Origin: Palsa-892 sp035556215 | GTDB lineage: Bacteria; Pseudomonadota; Alphaproteobacteria; Rhizobiales; Xanthobacteraceae | Assembly (NCBI GenBank): GCA_035556215.1 | Contig: DATMFI010000013.1 | Location: forward strand, 27,605-91,604 | Direction of reading: 5' to 3' | Length of the DNA: 64,000 bases | Made by a program: the position numbers and the translations under genes | Shown here: positions 14,758 through 22,644 of the stretch, piece by piece | Position numbering within the stretch: the stretch's first letter is position 1 | Layout of the letters: each line of letters begins with the position of its first letter | The notes under the pieces: generated by a model | What the model saw: only the letters and a program-made list of their open reading frames with translations | What the model was told of the DNA's origin: nothing | The model's database searches: none

Positions 14758-17253
14758 TCACGAAGCCATCGTTTCCTTAACGGCCGCCACCAGGTCCTTC
14801 AGCGAAAACGGCTTCGGCAGGAAGGTGAAATGCTCGCCTTCGGGGAGATTCTTCTTGAAGGCCCCCTCCGCATAACCGGAGATGAAGATGACCTTCATCT
14901 CTGGGCGCTTTTGCCGCAGCTCGCGCAGCAGCGTCGGGCCGTCCATTTCCGGCATGACGACATCCGAAACGACGAGATCGACTTCGCCGTCGATCCGCTC
15001 CATCGCCGCGAGCGCTTCGACGCCGCTTCCCGCCTCGACGACCTGATAGCCGCGTGAAGCGAGCGCGCGCGCCGCGAAGGCGCGCACCGCCGTCTCGTCC
15101 TCGACGAGCAGCACGGTGCCGCGGCCGGTGAGATCGGCGCGCTGCTCGCCGGCGGCCTCTTTCTTCTCCGTCTCCGCCACCGTCGGCACATGGCGCGGCA
15201 GGAAGATGCGGAAGGTCGAGCCCTCGCCCACCGTCGAATCCGCGAAGATGAAGCCGTTGGTCTGCTTGACGATGCCGTAAACCGTCGAAAGCCCAAGGCC
15301 CGTTCCCTTGCCGACCTCCTTGGTGGTGAAGAACGGCTCGAAAATCTTGTCGAGGAGATTGGGCGCGATGCCCTCGCCGGTGTCGCTCACCTCGATCATC
15401 ACATAATCGGCCGGCACCAGCAGCCGCTCGCCGAATTCGGCGCAGCCTTCGCGGGTGATGTTGCGGGTCGCGATCGAGAGCCTGCCGCCGCCCGGCATCG
15501 CGTCGCGCGCGTTGACCGCAAGGTTCACGATCACCTGTTCGAACTGGTTGAGGTCGGCCTTGACCGGCCACAAATCGCGGCCGTGCTTGACGTCGAGTTT
15601 CACCGTTTCGCCGATGATGCGCTTCAAAAGCCCGGTCGAAAGATCCGAGAGCACGTCGCCAAGCTGCAACATCTGCGGCCGCATCGTCTGGCGGCGCGAG
15701 AACGCAAGCAATTGCCGCACGAGGCCGGCGGCGCGATTGGCGTTCTGCTTGATCTGCATGAGATCCTGGAACGAAGGATCGGTCGGCCGGTGATTGGCAA
15801 GCAGAAGATCCGAATAGCCGATGATCGCCGTCAGCACGTTGTTGAAATCGTGCGCGACACCGCCCGCGAGCTGGCCCACCGCCTGCATCTTCTGCGACTG
15901 GGCGAATTGCGCTTCCAGCGCGCGCTGCTCGGTGGTGTCGATGGCGTGCACGATCGCCGCTTCGCCGTCCTCGGCCTCGACCGTGGTGATGTAGAAGCGC
16001 GCCGAACGCGGCTCGTCGCCCTTGAGCGTGACCTCGACTTCCCGCATGCCGCTTTTGGCGTCGAGCGCGCCGCGTACTTCGCTCTCGAATTTCGCCCGGT
16101 CGGCATCGGCGACGACAGAGAAAATCGAGTGTTCCGTGCCCTCGCCCGTGCCGAACAGCCGGATGAAGCTCGCATTCATCGAGCCGATCTTGCCGTCGCG
16201 GGCGATCGTCGCGATGGCGACCGGCGTATTGTGGAAGAAGCGCGCAAAACGCACCTCCGCGTCGCGCAGCGCGTCGCCCGTATCGCGGGCGCGCGACAGG
16301 ACGAGCGTGCGTGACGCGCCCGCCGTGCCGTCGCCCGCGAACGCGACTTTATGCAGGAGACGCACCGGCAGCATCTCGCCGTTCTTCTTGCGAAGATCGA
16401 CGTCGAAGATTTCGGTCTTTACTTCGCCGGGCACCGGGACGATGCCCGACAGGAGCGCCGCGCTCGGGCCCTGAACGAGATCGCCGAGCTGCAAACCGCC
16501 GGGCGGCACTTCGGCAAGGTCATAGCCGAGCCAGCCCGCAAGCGTCGCGTTGAGATAGACGATCTTGCCCGACGGCTCCGCCGAGAAGAAACCCGACGGC
16601 GCGTGATCGAGAAAATCGATGGCGTGCTGCAACTCGAGGAAGGTGTTTTCCTGCTTGTCGCGCTCGCGCGAAATATCGGCGATACCCCACATCACGATTT
16701 TGGAGAGCCGCCCTTGCTTGGCGAGCGGCCGCACGCGCAGGCGAACCCAGCGCAGCGCCGTATCGCCGGTACCGGCAAGACGGATTTCCTCCTGCTGCGA
16801 TTTTCCTTCGCGCGCCGCCTGCGCGAGACGATAGATCGCTTCGGAAACTTCCGGATCGCTGGTGAACAGCCGCTCGAGCGGCCGCACATCGTCGGGGCCG
16901 CTCGCGCCGGTGAGGCCGAGATAAGAGTGATTGGCGTAGAGCACGCGGCCCGAGGCATCGACGATCGACATGCCTTCGGGGGACGAGTCGATCACCGCGC
17001 GGGTGAGATCGTTGCGGCCGGCACGGCCGGCGAACTCGACGATCCCCGCCGCGCCCGCGAACAGCGCGAAGACGCCGATCACGGCAAGCGAAGCAAGCAC
17101 CGCCAGAATATAAGGCTCGGCCTGATCGCGGCCGACGAACAGGAGGAACACCGCGGTGCCGACCAGCACCAGCGCGACGAGCAGCACGAGGCCGATCGAG
17201 CCGGTAGCGGCGCTTCTGTCGACCGGGGCACTGGGCGCGTCGTCAACGGCCAT
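14758..17253 (-). CDS. cckA: Hybrid histidine kinase CckA
   Basis: An 831-residue inner-membrane hybrid kinase that controls the CtrA phosphorelay through ChpT. Two N-terminal membrane helices come first (about residues 20-70). PAS domains follow, the first at NDLTRAVIDSSPEGMSIVDASGRVLYANHSYLGL. The HisKA box GGVAHDFNNVL has its histidine near 465. The ATPase domain includes DTGEGI and GTGLGLSTVYGIV. A C-terminal receiver (from about 710) has VEDE and the phospho-Asp in VVSDVVMPEMDG. The start at 17253 is chosen because AGGAG lies nine bases upstream; a start at 17334 would add 27 residues. CtrA boxes in this window make it functionally relevant to the adjacent flagellar genes. Confidence 0.93.
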   Translation of the reverse strand: MAVDDAPSAPVDRSAATGSIGLVLLVALVLVGTAVFLLFVGRDQAEPYILAVLASLAVIGVFALFAGAAGIVEFAGRAGRNDLTRAVIDSSPEGMSIVDASGRVLYANHSYLGLTGASGPDDVRPLERLFTSDPEVSEAIYRLAQAAREGKSQQEEIRLAGTGDTALRWVRLRVRPLAKQGRLSKIVMWGIADISRERDKQENTFLELQHAIDFLDHAPSGFFSAEPSGKIVYLNATLAGWLGYDLAEVPPGGLQLGDLVQGPSAALLSGIVPVPGEVKTEIFDVDLRKKNGEMLPVRLLHKVAFAGDGTAGASRTLVLSRARDTGDALRDAEVRFARFFHNTPVAIATIARDGKIGSMNASFIRLFGTGEGTEHSIFSVVADADRAKFESEVRGALDAKSGMREVEVTLKGDEPRSARFYITTVEAEDGEAAIVHAIDTTEQRALEAQFAQSQKMQAVGQLAGGVAHDFNNVLTAIIGYSDLLLANHRPTDPSFQDLMQIKQNANRAAGLVRQLLAFSRRQTMRPQMLQLGDVLSDLSTGLLKRIIGETVKLDVKHGRDLWPVKADLNQFEQVIVNLAVNARDAMPGGGRLSIATRNITREGCAEFGERLLVPADYVMIEVSDTGEGIAPNLLDKIFEPFFTTKEVGKGTGLGLSTVYGIVKQTNGFIFADSTVGEGSTFRIFLPRHVPTVAETEKKEAAGEQRADLTGRGTVLLVEDETAVRAFAARALASRGYQVVEAGSGVEALAAMERIDGEVDLVVSDVVMPEMDGPTLLRELRQKRPEMKVIFISGYAEGAFKKNLPEGEHFTFLPKPFSLKDLVAAVKETMAS

Positions 17254-17348
17254 TTCCAACATCTCCTGCACGAGGCCGCTCCGCGAAGCGGCGCCCGCAA
17301 CTCCGGTTTGCCCGACAACCCCACTGTTTCGCAAGCGTTTCCCTGCCC

Positions 17349-18419
17349 CTATTGATAGCGGACGTTCCGCCTGAGCCGCATGACGTAGCCGATGACTTCA
17401 GCCACCGCCTTGTAGTGCTCGGGCGGCACCTCCTGGTCGATATCCACGGTTTTGTGCAGCGCGCGGGCGAGCGGCGGGTTCTCGATGAGCGGAATCCGGT
17501 GGTCCTCGGCGATGGCCCGGATCTTGAGGGCAATGAGGTCCATGCCCTTGGCGACGCAGATCGGGGCGTTCATGCCCGGCTCGTATTGCAGCGCGACGGC
17601 ATAATGGGTCGGGTTGGTGATGATGACCGTCGCCTTTTCGACGTTCTTCATCATGTTCTTGCGAAGCCGCATGCGGCGAACCTGCCGCAGCTTGGCCTTC
17701 ACGGTCGGGTCGCCTTCGGACTGCTTATGCTCTTCCTTGATCTCGCGCACCGTCATGCGCAGTTTCTCGTACCAGCTATAGCGCGCCCACCACCAGTCGG
17801 CGGCGGCGAGCAGCCCCATCACCGCGCAGACACCGAACATCAGCCGCAGCGTCAGCGTCAGCAGCACGGGCATTATCTGCGCGACGTCGCTGCTGACCAG
17901 CAGCTTGATGCGCGGGACTTCAGGATAGACGACGAAGAAGATGACGCTGCCGATGATCGCGAATTTCAGGATGCTTTTCGCAAGCTGCAGCAGCCCGTTC
18001 TTGGAAAAGATGCGCTGCACTCCCGAGAGCGGCGAAAGCCGCGACAGTTTCGGCGCGAGCGCCTTCACCGTCCATAGCGGGCCGTGCTGCACGTAATTGC
18101 CGGCAAGCGCCGCGAGCAGCAGAATGCCCGCGAACGGCGCGACGATCATCGCCACGTCGCCGAGCAGGCCCGCGGCAAAGCGCGTGTACGAAAAATTATG
18201 CTCGCCGATACCGCCGATACGGCCGAGGAAATCGCGAAACAACAATGCGATCCTCGTCGCGGCGCTGCCGCCGAAGACCGCGATCGCCAGCGTCGCGCCC
18301 GCGAGCATGAACCAGGTGTTGACCTCCTGGCTCTTGGCGACGTTGCCTTCCTTGATCGCTTCTTCCAGCCGTTTCTGGGTTGGGTCTTCTGTCTTTTCGG
18401 TATCGTCGGTATCGGCCAC
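17349..18419 (-). CDS. flhB: Flagellar export switch protein FlhB
   Basis: This 356-residue protein of the flagellar type III export gate switches substrate from rod/hook to filament. It has a charged N-terminus, four membrane helices and the autocleavage motif NPTH at about residue 270 (ITNPTHYAVALQYEPG). The cytoplasmic FlhB-C domain follows. It is the last gene of flgB-flgC-fliE-fliQ-fliR-flhB and starts 12 nt after fliR. Confidence 0.97.
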   Translation of the reverse strand: MADTDDTEKTEDPTQKRLEEAIKEGNVAKSQEVNTWFMLAGATLAIAVFGGSAATRIALLFRDFLGRIGGIGEHNFSYTRFAAGLLGDVAMIVAPFAGILLLAALAGNYVQHGPLWTVKALAPKLSRLSPLSGVQRIFSKNGLLQLAKSILKFAIIGSVIFFVVYPEVPRIKLLVSSDVAQIMPVLLTLTLRLMFGVCAVMGLLAAADWWWARYSWYEKLRMTVREIKEEHKQSEGDPTVKAKLRQVRRMRLRKNMMKNVEKATVIITNPTHYAVALQYEPGMNAPICVAKGMDLIALKIRAIAEDHRIPLIENPPLARALHKTVDIDQEVPPEHYKAVAEVIGYVMRLRRNVRYQ

Positions 18420-18431
18420 CTGATCTCTCCG

Positions 18432-19202
18432 TTACCGAAGCGCGAGGTCGCCGAGCATCGAGCCGACATAGCCGAGGAATACCGCCGTCACCGCCGCGAG
18501 GATGAGCGATAGCAGCAGGAAGCCGAGCATGATCGAGGCCGGGATGCCGAGGAAAAAGATCTGCACCTGCGGCATCAGGCGCGCGAGCACGCCGAGGCCG
18601 ACATTGAAGAGAAGGCCGAAGACGAGAAACGGCGCCGCGATCTGCGCGCCGACACGAAATGCGCCTGCCGTCGTGATGAGAATGAGTTGCGCGAAATCGC
18701 CGGCCGGGAGCGGCGCGCCGGGCATGAAGATGCGGTAGCTCTGCTCGAGCGCGCCGATGACGAGATGATGCAGGTCCGTCGCGAAGATCAACGCGACGCC
18801 GAGCATCGTCAGGAAGCTGCTGACGATCGCCGTCTGCTCGTGCTGCGAGGGATCGACCGTGCTTGCAAAGCCGATGCCGAGTTGCTGCGCGACGACGACG
18901 CCCGCGACCTGCAGCGCCGAGATCGTCAGCCGCCCGGCCATGCCGAGCACAATGCCGATGATGACCTCTTTAATGAGAAGCCCGATCACCGGCGCGAAAT
19001 TGGAAAGATCGACGCTCGTATAGGCCGCCTGATGCAGCGGCATCATCACCAGCGTCAGCATGATGGCGATGACGAGCCGCACCCGCATCGGGATGCCCTG
19101 CTCGCCGAGCCCCGGCATCAGCATCACCATCGTGCCGAGCCGCGCGAACATCAGCATGAACGCTGCGGCAAGCGACGGCAGGAAAGTGAGATTGATGGTC
19201 AT
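18432..19202 (-). CDS. fliR: Flagellar export protein FliR
   Basis: A 256-residue membrane component of the export gate (FliPQR complex), with about six hydrophobic helices, starting MTINLTFLPSLAAAFMLMFARLGTMV. Length is normal. It lies between fliQ (26-nt gap) and flhB (12-nt gap) in one operon. Confidence 0.96.
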   Translation of the reverse strand: MTINLTFLPSLAAAFMLMFARLGTMVMLMPGLGEQGIPMRVRLVIAIMLTLVMMPLHQAAYTSVDLSNFAPVIGLLIKEVIIGIVLGMAGRLTISALQVAGVVVAQQLGIGFASTVDPSQHEQTAIVSSFLTMLGVALIFATDLHHLVIGALEQSYRIFMPGAPLPAGDFAQLILITTAGAFRVGAQIAAPFLVFGLLFNVGLGVLARLMPQVQIFFLGIPASIMLGFLLLSLILAAVTAVFLGYVGSMLGDLALR

Positions 19203-19228
19203 AAGACCTTGGGCCTTGCGATACGGCT

Positions 19229-19495
19229 TCAGCCCGGCGAAACGATGCGTTCGGCGATCCGCGCCATGTAGCTTTGCAGCACGTCGCCCATGAACGGCAG
19301 CGCCAGCAGCAGCGTCACGAACATCGCGAGAATCTTCGGGATGAAAGCGAGCGTCATTTCCTGGATTTGCGTCAGCGCCTGCAGAAGCGAGATCGCAACG
19401 CCCACAATGAGCGCCACCACCATCATCGGCGCCGACAGCAGCAGCACCGTCCAGATCGCGTCGCGCGCGATGTCGAGAACATCAGCCCCGGTCAT
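19229..19495 (-). CDS. fliQ: Flagellar export protein FliQ
   Basis: This 88-residue protein has two hydrophobic hairpin helices (VLLLSAPMMVVALIVGVAISLLQ, then FIPKILAMFVTLLLALPFMG). It is an export-gate subunit. The start MTGADVLDIARDA at 19495 gives the standard family length; the longer frame to 19564 runs through a palindrome and is not used. It is preceded by an intra-operon inverted repeat. Confidence 0.96.
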   Translation of the reverse strand: MTGADVLDIARDAIWTVLLLSAPMMVVALIVGVAISLLQALTQIQEMTLAFIPKILAMFVTLLLALPFMGDVLQSYMARIAERIVSPG

Positions 19496-19532
19496 TTTAT
19501 GATTCCTGTTCCTGTTTGATGGAGCGCGATTG

Positions 19533-19559
19533 CCCGAAAACCGCTGCGCCGTTTTCGGG
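19533..19559. repeat. Palindromic repeat between fliE and fliQ
   Basis: CCCGAAAAC and GTTTTCGGG form a perfect 9-bp inverted repeat with a nine-base spacer. With the flanking GGATCATGC it matches a dispersed palindrome I remember from Bradyrhizobium-type genomes (not checked). It sits inside an operon, so it may shape mRNA stability rather than terminate. Confidence 0.7.
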
Positions 19560-19567
19560 ATCATGCC

Positions 19568-19882
19568 TCAGATCGGCATCCGCATGATTTCTTCGTAGGC
19601 GGAGATCACCTTGTCGCGCACCGAAACGAGCGTCTGCACGGTGACTTCCGAATCGGCGACGGCCGTGACGACGTCGATGAGGTCGCCCTTGCCGGCGGCA
19701 AGCTCGCGCGCCTTCATATCGGTGGCGTGCCCTTGCGCGACGACCTTCTCCATCGCGCTCTCCAGCATCGCGCCGAAGCTGCCGCCCTCGCCCTTGGGCT
19801 TCAACAGATCCTGCGCGCCGCCGTTCGGGGCGATGCGCTGGAGCGCTGCATAAGCACTTGCGGCAGTCGATGGAATGGTCAT
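19568..19882 (-). CDS. fliE: Flagellar hook-basal body protein FliE
   Basis: A 104-residue protein that links the MS ring and the proximal rod. The C-terminal FliE signature is clear: DLIDVVTAVADSEVTVQTLVSVRDKVISAYEEIMRMPI. The N-terminus is Ala-rich. It lies 11 nt after flgC in the early flagellar operon. Confidence 0.95.
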   Translation of the reverse strand: MTIPSTAASAYAALQRIAPNGGAQDLLKPKGEGGSFGAMLESAMEKVVAQGHATDMKARELAAGKGDLIDVVTAVADSEVTVQTLVSVRDKVISAYEEIMRMPI

Positions 19883-19893
19883 GGTCTAGCCCC

Positions 19894-20304
19894 CTAAGCC
19901 TTGAGAAGATCGAGCGTGCGCGAGATCATCCGGCGCGTCGCGCCGATGACATTGAGGTTCGCTTCGTAAGAGCGTTGCGCCTCGCGCATGTCGACGGTTT
20001 CGATCAGCGTATTGACGTTCGGATATTTGACGTTGCCCGCGGCGTCGGCGGCCGGATTGCCCGGCTCGTTGCGCACCGTGAAGTCGGACTTGTCGGTCTG
20101 GATCTTGCCGAGCTGCACGACATTCGCTTGCAGCTCTTTGTCGAAGGCCGAGCGGAATGTCGGGATTCGGCGGCGATAGGGATCGGCCTGCGGGTTCGCC
20201 GCGGTCGAATCGGCATTGGCGATGTTCTCGGAGATGATCCGCATGCGGTCGGTCTGCGCCCGCAAGCCGGACGCCGCGATCATCATCGTGCGAATAAAAT
20301 CCAT
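19894..20304 (-). CDS. flgC: Flagellar proximal rod protein FlgC
   Basis: A 136-residue rod protein with the N-terminal motif ASGLRAQTDRMRIISENIANADS and the C-terminal coil VNTLIETVDMREAQRSYEANLNVI shared by axial proteins. It lies 12 nt after flgB. Confidence 0.97.
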   Translation of the reverse strand: MDFIRTMMIAASGLRAQTDRMRIISENIANADSTAANPQADPYRRRIPTFRSAFDKELQANVVQLGKIQTDKSDFTVRNEPGNPAADAAGNVKYPNVNTLIETVDMREAQRSYEANLNVIGATRRMISRTLDLLKA

Positions 20305-20316
20305 GAGCGCCCTCCC

Positions 20317-20736
20317 TCAGCTCTTGCCGAGCGCGGTTTTGATCATGCCGACGCCGCGCTGGTAGAGCGAAATTGCCGTCTGGTGATCGAGCTGCGTCTG
20401 CGCGACCTTCATCATCTCGTCTTCGAGCACCACCGAGTTCTGGCTCGGCGTCGTCTCGAAACCGCCGGACGGATTGACGTCGAAGCCGCGCGTGCCGCTG
20501 CCGCCGCGCAGGTGGCCGGGCTGCGTCGCCGTCATGCCCATGCTTGCCGGGATATTGCCCGCCGAGCCGAGCGAAGCCTCGAGCGTGCTCTTGAAGTCGA
20601 GCTGCTTGAGATCGCGCCCGCGATAGTTCGGCGTGTTGGAATTGGCGACGTTCTCCGCCAGAAGCTTCTGGCGCTGCTCGAGCCAGTGCATCCGGGTTTT
20701 CAGCATTGAAAACAGCGGCAGATCGGTGATGGCCAT
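20317..20736 (-). CDS. flgB: Flagellar proximal rod protein FlgB
   Basis: A 139-residue rod protein with the motif RQKLLAENVANSNTPNYRGRDLKQLDF. The C-terminal helix (MMKVAQTQLDHQTAISLYQRGVGMIKTALG) completes the axial coiled coil. It is the first gene of the early export/rod operon. A CtrA box lies about 120 nt upstream, matching control of early flagellar genes in Caulobacter. Confidence 0.96.
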   Translation of the reverse strand: MAITDLPLFSMLKTRMHWLEQRQKLLAENVANSNTPNYRGRDLKQLDFKSTLEASLGSAGNIPASMGMTATQPGHLRGGSGTRGFDVNPSGGFETTPSQNSVVLEDEMMKVAQTQLDHQTAISLYQRGVGMIKTALGKS

Positions 20737-20855
20737 GACCGTGCTCCCAGATTCCGCTTCGAAGCCGTGCTTCGAGGCCCCGTTTCAGGAGCGCTCCCGC
20801 TCCCCAGCGGCGCTCCGATCGACGTCTTTGTCGGCAATAATTGCCGGGCGTATAG

Positions 20856-20870
20856 TTAAAGCGGGGTTAA
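20856..20870 (-). promoter_or_regulatory. CtrA box upstream of flgB
   Basis: TTAA-AGCGGGG-TTAA is an exact match to the CtrA consensus TTAA-N7-TTAA, 120-134 nt upstream of flgB in the divergent flgB/fliO spacer. The motif is direction-neutral at this level of resolution. Confidence 0.7.
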
Positions 20871-20944
20871 TGGGATCAAATGGCCATGGAACGTGTGGTT
20901 CCATGCCCTTTTCGCCTCAAACTTGGCGGAATCGGTCTCAAGCG

Positions 20945-20959
20945 TTAACCGTTTATTAG
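20945..20959 (+). promoter_or_regulatory. CtrA-like box upstream of fliO
   Basis: TTAA-CCGTTTA-TTAG has the right N7 spacing with one mismatch in the second half-site. It lies 74 nt upstream of fliO. Together with the box at 20856 it suggests joint CtrA control of the divergent flgB and fliO operons. Confidence 0.5.
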
Positions 20960-21032
20960 GTATGCGGACGGCATTTTTTGCCTAGCTGCCCGCAAATGCG
21001 CCGCTCGCTAGAGTAGCGCCCGAGGAGCCAAG

Positions 21033-21893
21033 ATGAGTGAATTCCTGGGTATCGAAAATTCGGCGCTGAAATTCGTCATCGCCTTCGTGCTGGTGATGGT
21101 TTTGATCGGCCTCACCGCCTGGCTGATCCGCCAGTTCAGTTCGGCCCGTCCGTCCGGCACCGCCGGCGGCCGCGCCCGTCAGCCGCGGCTCGCGGTGCTT
21201 GATTCGGCGGTCGTCGATGCGCGCCGCCGTCTCGTGCTGATCCGCCGCGACAATGTCGAGCACCTCCTGATGATCGGCGGCCCGACCGATGTGGTCGTCG
21301 AGGCCAATGTCGTGCGGGCTCATCCCGCGGCGCCGATGCTCGCGCCGCAGCCGCGTCACGCGCCGCAGCGCGCGCCGATCGAACCGGTCGAGCCCGAATA
21401 CGATCCGTCGCTCGTGCCGATGGACGAGCCCTATTACGAAGAACCGCCCGCGCCGCGTCCGGCGCCGCAGGCACAGCGCCCCGCGATGCGCGCACCGGCA
21501 CCGCAGCCGCAGGCTCCGATGCCGCAGCCTCCGGCCGCCGCGCCGCGCATGGCCCCGCCGCCCCCGCCTCCGCCGCCCGCGGCGCCCCGTCCTGCCGCAC
21601 CGGCAGCGGCACCACGCGTGCAGCCGCAATACTCCGACATGGCACAGCGCCTCGAAGCCGCGCTGCGCGCACCGGCGCCCGATGTGCCGCCGCCGCCGGC
21701 GCGTCCCGCGCCGGAAGCGCGTCAGGAACCGCGTGTCGCGCCGCCGCTCCGTGCCGAACCGCAAGCCGCGGCTGCGGCGCCTGCCGCCGCAACCGCGGCG
21801 GCCGCCCCCGCCGACAAAGCCGGCGATGTCTTCTCGACGCTAGAAGAAGAAATGGCGAACCTTCTGAAGCCGAGCGGAAAAGACCCTGCATGA
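21033..21893 (+). CDS. fliO: Flagellar biosynthesis protein FliO with long Pro/Ala-rich tail
   Basis: A 286-residue membrane protein. One N-terminal helix (about 10-30, LKFVIAFVLVMVLIGLTAWLI) precedes the small cytoplasmic FliO domain (RLAVLDSAVVDARRRLVLIRRDNVEHLLMIGGPTDVVVE, residues 52-90). FliO helps assemble the FliPQR core. The remaining two-thirds is low-complexity Pro/Ala/Arg with a Pro-only run and a short conserved-looking end (GDVFSTLEEEMANLLKPSG). An AGGAG ribosome site precedes the start. The stop overlaps fliP by ATGA. This spacing, together with the domain, decides the identity. Confidence 0.88.
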   Translation: MSEFLGIENSALKFVIAFVLVMVLIGLTAWLIRQFSSARPSGTAGGRARQPRLAVLDSAVVDARRRLVLIRRDNVEHLLMIGGPTDVVVEANVVRAHPAAPMLAPQPRHAPQRAPIEPVEPEYDPSLVPMDEPYYEEPPAPRPAPQAQRPAMRAPAPQPQAPMPQPPAAAPRMAPPPPPPPPAAPRPAAPAAAPRVQPQYSDMAQRLEAALRAPAPDVPPPPARPAPEARQEPRVAPPLRAEPQAAAAAPAAATAAAAPADKAGDVFSTLEEEMANLLKPSGKDPA

Positions 21894-22642
21894 ACCGAAT
21901 GCGCCGGCTTCGCTTTGCCGTAGCCGGCGCAATTGCGTCTGCGACTCTGCTCGCATTCGCTTCGCCTGCCTTCGCGCAAGACGTCAGCATCAATTTCGGA
22001 CAAGGCACGGGCCTGACCGAGCGCGTCATCCAGCTTGTCGCGCTCATCACCGTCCTGTCGATCGCGCCCGCGATCCTGGTGATGGTCACGTCCTTCACCC
22101 GCATCGTCATCGTGCTGTCGCTGCTCCGAAGCGCCATCGGCCTGCAAAGCGCCCCGCCCAATACGGTGGTGGTGTCGCTCGCCCTTTTCCTCACTGCATT
22201 CGTGATGGGCCCCGCGTTCCAGACCGCCTATGAGCAAGGCGTGCAGCCGCTCGTCGCCGGCCAAATTCAGCCGCAACAGGCCTTCGAGCGCGGCGTCGTG
22301 CCGTTCCGCACCTTCATGATCAAGAACGTGCGCGAAAAAGACCTCGCGCTGTTCATGGATCTCGCAAAAGAGCCGCCGGCCGCCGACGCCAATGCCGTGC
22401 CGCTTCGCGTGCTGATGCCGGCCTTCATGATTTCCGAACTGCGCCGCGCCTTCGAGATCGGCTTTCTGTTGTTCGTGCCGTTTCTCGTCATCGACCTCGT
22501 GATCGCGTCGGTGCTGATGTCGATGGGCATGATGATGCTGCCGCCCGCGATGATCTCGCTGCCGTTCAAGCTCATCTTCTTCGTGCTGGTGGACGGCTGG
22601 AGCCTGATCGCGGGCTCGCTGGTGCAGAGCTTCCAGACTTAG
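21890..22642 (+). CDS. fliP: Flagellar export protein FliP
   Basis: A 250-residue core of the export channel. It has a cleavable signal peptide (to ASPAFAQ), then LVALITVLSIAPAILVMVTSFTRIVIVLSLLR and the C-terminal GMMMLPPAMISLPFKLIFFVLVDGW. It is translationally coupled to fliO (ATGA overlap). It ends two bases before the stop of the convergent TPR gene, leaving no terminator. Confidence 0.97.
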   Translation: MNRMRRLRFAVAGAIASATLLAFASPAFAQDVSINFGQGTGLTERVIQLVALITVLSIAPAILVMVTSFTRIVIVLSLLRSAIGLQSAPPNTVVVSLALFLTAFVMGPAFQTAYEQGVQPLVAGQIQPQQAFERGVVPFRTFMIKNVREKDLALFMDLAKEPPAADANAVPLRVLMPAFMISELRRAFEIGFLLFVPFLVIDLVIASVLMSMGMMMLPPAMISLPFKLIFFVLVDGWSLIAGSLVQSFQT

Positions 22643-22644
22643 CT

